A stretch of 64,000 bases of DNA from Amycolatopsis mediterranei (lineage in GTDB: Bacteria > Actinomycetota > Actinomycetes > Mycobacteriales > Pseudonocardiaceae), in NCBI RefSeq assembly GCF_026017845.1, contig NZ_CP100416.1, positions 6,529,652 to 6,593,651 of the forward strand, given 5' to 3'. The position numbers and the translations under genes were made by a program. A model generated the notes under the pieces. That model made no database searches, was not told the origin of the DNA, and worked only from the letters and a program-made list of their open reading frames with translations. Numbering within the stretch: position 1 is the stretch's first letter; each line of letters starts with the position of its first letter. Shown here one piece after another: positions 58,849 through 64,000 of the stretch.

Positions 58849-59416
58849 AGTCGAACGCGGTGACGGACTACGCACCAAAATGCTGATCCGCGTCATCTCC
58901 TTGGCGCTGGGCGCGCGCCTCCCGGACGCGGCCCGGGTTGCCTTCTACCACAAGGGCTTCGTCGGCACAGCGCTCGGCGCGTGGACGCAAGGTGCGATGC
59001 GAGGGCCGAGCGAATGGTCCGTCGCGGAGCGGGAACTGATGGCCGCGATGGTCGCGAAGTGGAACTCGTGCCCCTTCTGCGTCGGGGCGCACCGGGCCAT
59101 CGCCGTACACGGCATGGACAAGGTCGTGGCCGACGCGGCCCTCGCCGACTACCGCACCGCGCCGATTCCGGAGACCCTGCGCGCCACACTGGCTGTTCTG
59201 GAGACCATGACTTTGCGCCCCGATGAACTGGATGGCGAGCAAGTCCGAGCGGCACTGGGGGCGGGGGTCACCCGGCGACAGCTCGATGACGCGGCCGCGG
59301 TCGCCGCCGTGTTCAACATCGTGACCCGCTACGCCAACGCGCTGGGCTTCGCCATCCCGACCGACGCCGAATTCGACAAAGCCGCCGGCATGATGCTCAA
59401 GCGCGGATACGCCTGA
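58835..59416 (+). CDS. Carboxymuconolactone decarboxylase / AhpD-like protein
   Basis: A 193-residue member of the CMD/AhpD family. The motif KWNSCPFCVGAHRAI carries CxxC and His, as in AhpD-type alkylhydroperoxidases, so a thiol peroxidase role is likely. The acidic residue of the E...CxxCxxxH relay is in WSVAERELMAAMV. ATG 58835 lies inside the preceding gene. Likely last gene of the segment that begins with the AHSA1-like protein. Confidence 0.88.
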   Translation: MRLPEVERGDGLRTKMLIRVISLALGARLPDAARVAFYHKGFVGTALGAWTQGAMRGPSEWSVAERELMAAMVAKWNSCPFCVGAHRAIAVHGMDKVVADAALADYRTAPIPETLRATLAVLETMTLRPDELDGEQVRAALGAGVTRRQLDDAAAVAAVFNIVTRYANALGFAIPTDAEFDKAAGMMLKRGYA

Positions 59417-59464
59417 CCTGCGGTTGGTGGGACTGATACGAGCTCTCATGGCTCCCCTTCATGT

Positions 59465-59660
59465 CAAGGGGCTGCCGCGGCGGGGGTAGGTATGCCGTGA
59501 CCGCAGCCTTGGTCGCCGCGTAGCCGGACATGCCGGCTGCGAAGGTCTTGCTGGCAAGGCCGGACGACAGGTTGACGATCCGGCCGCCCTCGCGCCGACA
59601 CCGGTCAGGTTGATCGCGACCTGCTCATCGCGGACGGCGTCGGTGATCACCTTGGAGCCG
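59465..59660 (-). pseudogene. SDR fragment containing the YxxxK region
   Basis: Minus strand reads GRIVNLSSGLASKTFAAGMS, then GYAATKAAVTAYLP. This is the active-site stretch of a short-chain dehydrogenase (Ser, Tyr-x-x-x-Lys), preceded by VITDAVRDEQVAINLTG in a shifted frame. Both ends are missing. Confidence 0.75.
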
Positions 59661-59662
59661 TC

Positions 59663-60247
59663 ATGCCCCTACAGCTGTTCTCTCCGCAGGACTCCGCGAT
59701 CCTGCTGATCGACCACCAGGTCGGTACCATGTCGTGGATCCGCTCGGACGCGATCGACAATGTCAAGGCCGCCGCCTTCGCCCCGGCCAAGGCGGCGGTC
59801 GCCCTGGACCTGCCACTGATCCTCACGTCATCCCGGGAAGATCACTTCCAAGGCCTGCTGCAGCCTGAATTCGAGACGATCGCCGCCAAGCAGCACCAAA
59901 ACCGGATCCGGCGTATGGGCGTGGTCAACGCCTGGGAGGACCCGGCATTCGCTGCTGCGGTCAAGGACACTGGCCGCCGCAATCTCATCATCGCAGGTGT
60001 CACCAACGACGTCTGCACGGTCTACCCGACCCTCTCCGCTCTCGACGAGGGCTACCAGGTCCAGGCCGTTGCCGACGCCGGGGGCTCCATCACCGAACTC
60101 GCCGACGATGCCGCCTTGCGCCGCATGGAAAAGGCCGGCGCCCTCATCACATCCACGACCATGACCCTGACTGAGCTCGCCCGCAACCGGGCGTCGGACG
60201 CCGGGCAGAAACTCCTTCCAATCCTCGGCGAACTGCTGCCCCACTGA
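59663..60247 (+). CDS. Isochorismatase-family hydrolase
   Basis: A 194-residue cysteine hydrolase of the isochorismatase-like family. Catalytic Asp in ILLIDHQVGTM, the cis-peptide and nucleophile Cys in VTNDVCTVYPTLSAL. Similar proteins (YcaC-like) hydrolyse small amides or imides; substrate unknown. ATG 59663 with GGAG upstream. Adjacent SDR and NmrA remnants suggest a once larger operon. Confidence 0.88.
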   Translation: MPLQLFSPQDSAILLIDHQVGTMSWIRSDAIDNVKAAAFAPAKAAVALDLPLILTSSREDHFQGLLQPEFETIAAKQHQNRIRRMGVVNAWEDPAFAAAVKDTGRRNLIIAGVTNDVCTVYPTLSALDEGYQVQAVADAGGSITELADDAALRRMEKAGALITSTTMTLTELARNRASDAGQKLLPILGELLPH

Positions 60248-60307
60248 TCAGAGGTGCAGCCCAACCACGAGTTTCACCGGGAATCTTTGCTTGAGAAAGA
60301 AGGCGCT

Positions 60308-60940
60308 GTGAGCGCACAGCCAACCGGCACGATCGCCGTCTTCGGCTCGACCGGGCAACAAGGCGGGGCGGTCGTCGACGCGCTGCTGTCACGAGGGGCA
60401 TCGGTACGGGCTCTGGTTCGGAACCCCGGGTCCGATCGGGCGCGTGCGCTGGCCGGCCGAGGTGTCGAGCTCGCACGAATCGACATCGACGATGCCGCGT
60501 CGCTGGTTGCCGCGCTGCGCGAGGTCGACGCATTGTTCTTCATGACCACGCCGGCTGGCCGCGCTCCGGCCGACATCGAGGGCGAGACGAGTCAGGGCGT
60601 TGCTCTCGTCGACGCGGCGACGGCTTCCGCTCCCTGACCACGTCCCACTGCAGCTCATCGCCGTCCGCGACATCGGCGAGATCGCCGCCGCGCTGCTGCT
60701 GGAGCACGCCAAGACGCCCCACGGCGCGATCGAGGTCGCAGGCGACGCACGGACCGGCAGCCAGATGGCGGCCGCGTTCGGCGAGCACGCCGGCCTGCCG
60801 GCGCGGTACGAAGCTCTGCCACTGGCCGTGCTCGGCGGCAGCGAGGACGCGCGAGCAATGTTCCGGTGGTTCGCCGAGACATCCGCCTACCAAGCCGACC
60901 TCGACGAGGTACGGGCCATCCAATCGGGTGGAAAGATCCG
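60308..60940 (+). pseudogene. NmrA-family NAD(P)-binding protein, frame-broken
   Basis: GTG 60308 opens an NmrA-like Rossmann protein (GTIAVFGSTGQQGGAVVDAL, VRALVRNPGSDRA, DALFFMTTPAG). At 60637 the frame stops after VDAATASAP. From about 60640 the C-terminal part continues in another frame (LQLIAVRDIGEIAAALLLEH, GSQMAAAFGEHAGLPARYEA). About 50-60 middle residues are missing, and the end is cut near 60940. Not expected to be functional. Confidence 0.82.
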
Positions 60941-60978
60941 GCTCGGCCCGGAAACCCAGGCCGGGCCGGCTGATGTTG

Positions 60979-62550
60979 TCAGGAGCAGGCCACATCGGCG
61001 GCCGGCAGCTTGCCGGCACCGAAGTACGCGTCCAGGGCGCCGATCGCGCACGCGTTCGGCTTCGGGTGGATCAGCACACCGTGGCCGCCCGCGTCGACGG
61101 TGACCAGCACCGCGTCCGAGCCCATCGCTCGGCGCATGCCCTGGGCGCCGCGCAGCGGAGTGGACGGGTCGCGGTCGTTCTGCAGGATCAGCACGTTGCG
61201 CCGGCCGATCGGCTTCACTTGCGGTGCCCGCTCGACCGGCTGCACCGCCCATGCCGAGCACGGCGCGAAGTTGGCCGGAGCGCCGGCGGTCAACGGGTAC
61301 GCGACCCGGTCGGCCGCGACATTGCGGGCGTACGTCTCGACGTCCCGCGGCCACGCCTGGTCGCCGCAGCTGAACGCCCAGCCGATCGAGAACAGGTTGT
61401 CCTGCGGGACGTTCGCGAGCGTGCCGTGTGCGACCAGGTCGTTGGCCATCCCGGCCAGGAACGCCCGGTCGGCCGAGGTGGCGCGACCCGCGGCGGCGTC
61501 ACCGGCCGACTGCCACAGCTGCGCCATCGGCGGCACCGGCGCGCCGGCGGCCGGGAGCAGGGCGGCGTCGTTGTAGGACAGCTGCCAGGTGAACAACCGC
61601 AGGAAGTTGCCGTTGATCGGGGCCTTCGTCTCGGCCAGCCGGACCGGATGACGGTCGAGCTCGCCGGCCAGCGCCAGGTAGTTCTCCCGGACCTGCCGCG
61701 CGGTCGTGCCGAGATGCACGGTGCCGGCGTTGTCGACGCCGAACTCGGCCAGGTCGGGCCAGCGGTCCTCCATCGCGAAGCTGAACGCCCGGAAGTCGTC
61801 GTAGCCCTGCTTGTCCGGGTCCACCGAGCTGTCGATCACCATCCGGTCGACGGTCTGCGGGAACAGCGCCCGGTAGGTCGAGCCCAGGTGCGTACCCCAG
61901 GAGATGCCGTAGTAGGAGACCGTGCGCTCACCGAGCGCCCGTCGGATGCCGTCCATGTCGCGGGCGACGTTCGCGGTGGAGATGTACGGCAGCAGATCAC
62001 CCGAGTTCGCCGCACACTGCCGGGCCATCCGCTTGCCGAACGCCACGTCGGGGGCGATCGAGCCGTTCCCGGCCGGGAAGGAAAGGATCGTGTACTGCAG
62101 GTCGCGGACCAGCTCGACGGCGCCGCGGCCACAGTTCACCGGGGTGCTGTAGCCGGCGCCGCGCGGGTCGAAAGAGACCAGGTCGTAGGCGGCGCGCACA
62201 TCGGCGGGCAGCAGGCTGCCGAACGCGGTCGGGACGTCCAGGCTGGCGCTGGGCCCGCCACCGTTGACCATCAGGACGCCTTTGCGCTTCGCCGGGTCGG
62301 TCGCGCGAATCCGCGACACCTCGACCGAGATGGTGCGCCCGTGCGGCGAGCGGTAGTCGAGCGGCACCCGCAGTGTTGTGCATTCCTGAGGAGCCGGCGC
62401 ACCGGTCGGGCAGGGGCCCCACTGGAGGCCGGAGCCGGCCGCGCCGGAGGCCGAGGCCTGCGCCGAACCGAACGAGGTGACCGCCAGCCCGACGGCGACC
62501 GCAGCCACTGCCATGACGCGGCGCGAAGGAGAAGGGGTATGTGATCTCAT
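60979..62550 (-). CDS. Secreted alpha/beta hydrolase (TAP-like peptidase)
   Basis: A 523-residue secreted hydrolase with signal peptide (RRVMAVAAVAVGLAVTSFGS to ASA), nucleophile Ser in YGISWGTHLGSTY, Asp in QNDRDPSTPLRG and His in DAGGHGVLIHP, with a TAP-like C-terminal domain ending ADVACS. Family members are tripeptidyl or proline-type aminopeptidases. ATG 62550. A striking 33-bp dyad lies 38 bp upstream and may control it. Confidence 0.9.
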   Translation of the reverse strand: MRSHTPSPSRRVMAVAAVAVGLAVTSFGSAQASASGAAGSGLQWGPCPTGAPAPQECTTLRVPLDYRSPHGRTISVEVSRIRATDPAKRKGVLMVNGGGPSASLDVPTAFGSLLPADVRAAYDLVSFDPRGAGYSTPVNCGRGAVELVRDLQYTILSFPAGNGSIAPDVAFGKRMARQCAANSGDLLPYISTANVARDMDGIRRALGERTVSYYGISWGTHLGSTYRALFPQTVDRMVIDSSVDPDKQGYDDFRAFSFAMEDRWPDLAEFGVDNAGTVHLGTTARQVRENYLALAGELDRHPVRLAETKAPINGNFLRLFTWQLSYNDAALLPAAGAPVPPMAQLWQSAGDAAAGRATSADRAFLAGMANDLVAHGTLANVPQDNLFSIGWAFSCGDQAWPRDVETYARNVAADRVAYPLTAGAPANFAPCSAWAVQPVERAPQVKPIGRRNVLILQNDRDPSTPLRGAQGMRRAMGSDAVLVTVDAGGHGVLIHPKPNACAIGALDAYFGAGKLPAADVACS

Positions 62551-62587
62551 ACCGAAACCCTAGAAACGGCGGCGGCCGGGACCGACC

Positions 62588-62620
62588 CAGCTGGCTGCCC
62601 AAGTCTTGGGTAGCCAGCTG
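62588..62620. promoter_or_regulatory. 33-bp dyad upstream of the secreted peptidase
   Basis: Arms CAGCTGGCTGCCCAAG and CTTGGGTAGCCAGCTG match at 15 of 16 positions around a single T. Such a tight long dyad suits a dimeric repressor site. On the minus strand it lies in the promoter or 5' leader of the peptidase gene. Confidence 0.6.
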
Positions 62621-62837
62621 GATGGACAACCTCGCCCGGCCGGCGGCCGGTGTGACCGGGCCGAGGGAACCAGGCCAACGCCGGCGGTGTGCGGCCGCCA
62701 CTCCGCGCCGTGGGCTCGTTCTGCAGCTCCGGGCGTGTGCACCGCCGGCGCTTGGCCTGGTGCGCCCTGGCCGTCCATCCGCGAGCCCGTCGCCCCCGGC
62801 AGCGGCTCGCGCTACAGCGAAAGGGCGATCGGCGTGT

Positions 62838-63050
62838 CGAAGGAAAACCTGCACGTGGCTCAACACCAACGTCCGCATCGGATTCACCGTCGAACGCGGC
62901 CACGCCTGGCACTACCGCACCGAAGACCAAGGCCGAGCCTGCCCGCGTCTTCGTCGAAGACCGATTCGGGCTCTGCCTGGCCGAGCATCACCTGGGCGTC
63001 GCCGCCTCCGGCAACGGCGACATCCTCGCCATCCACACCGACGAACCATC
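62838..63050 (+). pseudogene. DUF932-like plasmid/ICE gene remnant
   Basis: A GTG opens SKENLHV, and after a frameshift TWLNTNVRIGFTVERGHAWH and YRTEDQ follow. This pattern begins DUF932-type proteins of actinomycete integrative plasmids. Another shift leads to ARVFVEDRFGLCLAEHHLGV, which I cannot assign. At least two frameshifts. The 62621-62837 and 63051-63196 stretches show no other gene. Confidence 0.5.
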
Positions 63051-63196
63051 CCGCCGATGCCGGTCGATCGGGAGCAGATGACCGGCAGCCTTTGGTCCCG
63101 GGCAGCTGCCGGCAGGTCAGCACAGACCGCGACGGTCTCCGCCAACCGCCGGATTGGCGGCCAGCCCGACGCGTCCCGTGCGGGGTCACAGCCGGT

Positions 63197-63233
63197 GCCT
63201 GTGGTGGGTGCGGGAACCGCACCCACCACAGGC
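63197..63233 (-). terminator. Strong hairpin terminator
   Basis: A perfect 17-bp stem (GCCTGTGGTGGGTGCGG / CCGCACCCACCACAGGC) with a GAA loop, 4 bp past the stop at 63237. Marks the end of the minus-strand small secreted-protein unit. Confidence 0.8.
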
Positions 63234-63236
63234 CCG

Positions 63237-63379
63237 TCAGCAGACGTGGATGCCGTCAGTGGTCCGAATCGGGAAGTTCACCACCGGGATGAACTCGGGT
63301 GCCCGGGACGTGTCGAGCACCTCCCAGTGGCGAACGCGGCGGCGACGAACGGAGCGGCGATTTTCCGGACGATCTTCAC
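63237..63379 (-). pseudogene. Small secreted peptide gene, frameshifted
   Basis: GTG 63379 (upstream GGGGGTAGCT) begins a signal-like peptide KIVRKIAAPFVAAAFAT. The same frame then turns implausible and stops at 63278. A shift by one frame near 63325 gives WEVLDTSRAPEFIPVVNFPI and RTTDGIHVC with stop at 63237, with G/C-rich third positions and right before the terminator. Either a recent frameshift, a sequencing error, or programmed; function unknown. Confidence 0.5.
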
Positions 63380-63393
63380 AGCTACCCCCTGGC

Positions 63394-63714
63394 TCAAACG
63401 AATATGGCCCTGATCGGCCCGTTGAAGTAGCCGCTGCCCGCGTAGGCCCACGACGTGGCCGGCGCGCTGACGACCGGGCCGCCGACCGAGGTGCAGGCGC
63501 GCTCGTTGCAGGCAGATCCGTAGACGTAGTAGCGGCCGACGTCGCACGAAACGCCGATCCATTTGCCGTCGCTGGTGCGGCTCGTGGTGCAGCCGGCCGG
63601 GACCGAGTTCGTCGCTGCACCGGCGCTCGCCGGGGCCACGGTCCAGCAGATCCCGCTCGCCGCTCCGGCGAGCACGAGTGCGCCTGGCACAAGAGTCTTC
63701 CATCGGTTTCGCAT
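63394..63714 (-). CDS. Small secreted Cys-containing protein
   Basis: A 106-residue exported protein: signal peptide (RWKTLVPGALVLAGAASGIC to ASA) and a mature part of about 70 residues with four Cys (AGCTTSR, GVSCDVG, GSACNERACTS) and aromatic ends (WAYAGSGYFNGPIRAIFV). Could be a disulfide-stabilised inhibitor or matrix peptide; unrecognised. ATG 63714 follows GGGAGGGACC. A frameshifted small gene follows by 15 bp, then a strong terminator. The 63715-64000 stretch upstream shows no gene; it likely holds the promoter. Confidence 0.75.
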   Translation of the reverse strand: MRNRWKTLVPGALVLAGAASGICWTVAPASAGAATNSVPAGCTTSRTSDGKWIGVSCDVGRYYVYGSACNERACTSVGGPVVSAPATSWAYAGSGYFNGPIRAIFV

Positions 63715-64000
63715 CGGTGGTCCCTCCCACTGTGAACGGGGCTCGCCCCCTGAATGGGGCCCCGCGAAACCGACAGTAACGGGGGGCGGCACCACGAGAC
63801 TGCCACGCGGCCGGGACCAGAAACCCGTGAACCAGAGGCGTTGACCAGGTAGTTTCGAGGTCGCGAGACACCAAAGTAGGGCTTTGTCACAGGCACTTTT
63901 GCCGGTTCGGCGACCTCCCAGGCGGCCGTTCCTCGGCGCCGAACGGGTCAATTCCCGGCCAGCCCCGCAAGAACGGTAGAGAGGTCCGGAGGAGCGCTGG

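Noticed and set aside
1..64000. tRNA, rRNA, riboswitch, replication origin or CRISPR array
   Set aside because: None recognised by eye on either strand. A covariance-model scan would be needed to exclude small RNAs.

Overview
The window is high-GC DNA with strong G/C third-position bias, frequent GTG starts, ATGA/GTGA gene overlaps, large LuxR-type (LAL) ATPase regulators and many TetR regulators. This fits an actinomycete of the Pseudonocardiales (Amycolatopsis-like). That placement is inference from gene content; no rRNA or tRNA gene was seen.

Layout. 1-4.5 kb: two tandem epoxide hydrolases (one with a Tat signal, cut by the window edge), an SRPBCC protein, a phosphoribosyltransferase and an exported alpha/beta hydrolase. 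4.6-10.7 kb: two tandem LAL regulators and a short SDR-like gene. 10.9-14.7 kb: an SDR remnant and an operon of two paralogous small proteins, a DyP-type peroxidase and a catalase-family protein. 14.8-18 kb: an atypical SDR and an MFS exporter divergent from its probable TetR repressor across a long inverted repeat. 18.3-21.2 kb: a LuxR scrap, a TIGR04141/DUF6119-like protein and a Uma2-like nuclease.

21.3-34.9 kb is the most distinctive block. It is a Pst-type ABC transport operon (pstC, pstA and a membrane-anchored pstS at one end, pstB at the other) into which a cell-surface module has been built. The module holds a 788-aa PstS-like anchored protein, a second secreted binding protein, an Ig-repeat/WxL-like protein, a DUF916-type WxL-interacting protein, two further surface proteins sharing a CxDSFSQ domain (one with an LAxTG-type sorting signal), and a sortase-fold protein without the catalytic His and Cys. 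Two adjoining 11-bp repeats resembling a PHO box lie just upstream of pstC.

35-45 kb: a LacI remnant, an MprAB-like two-component system divergent from a GT2-GtrA / GT39 glycosyltransferase pair, then TetR, a drug exporter and a FAD monooxygenase. 44.8-48.2 kb and 52.9-56.4 kb are scarred regions: a decayed TetR copy, SnoaL-like and LacI pieces, a truncated intradiol dioxygenase against a transposase scrap, an ECF sigma gene cut by inverted halves of an IS5-type element, an unrecognised A+T-richer 415-aa gene, and an IS701-like remnant. 48.2-52.7 kb is an intact hydrolase-TetR-LtrA operon plus a secreted peptidase. 56.4-64 kb: an ECF42-type sigma factor with its YCII partner, an AHSA1-like protein with an internal deletion, a carboxymuconolactone-decarboxylase pair, an isochorismatase, broken SDR and NmrA genes, a second secreted peptidase, a DUF932 (plasmid-type) remnant and a small secreted protein with a frameshifted neighbour.
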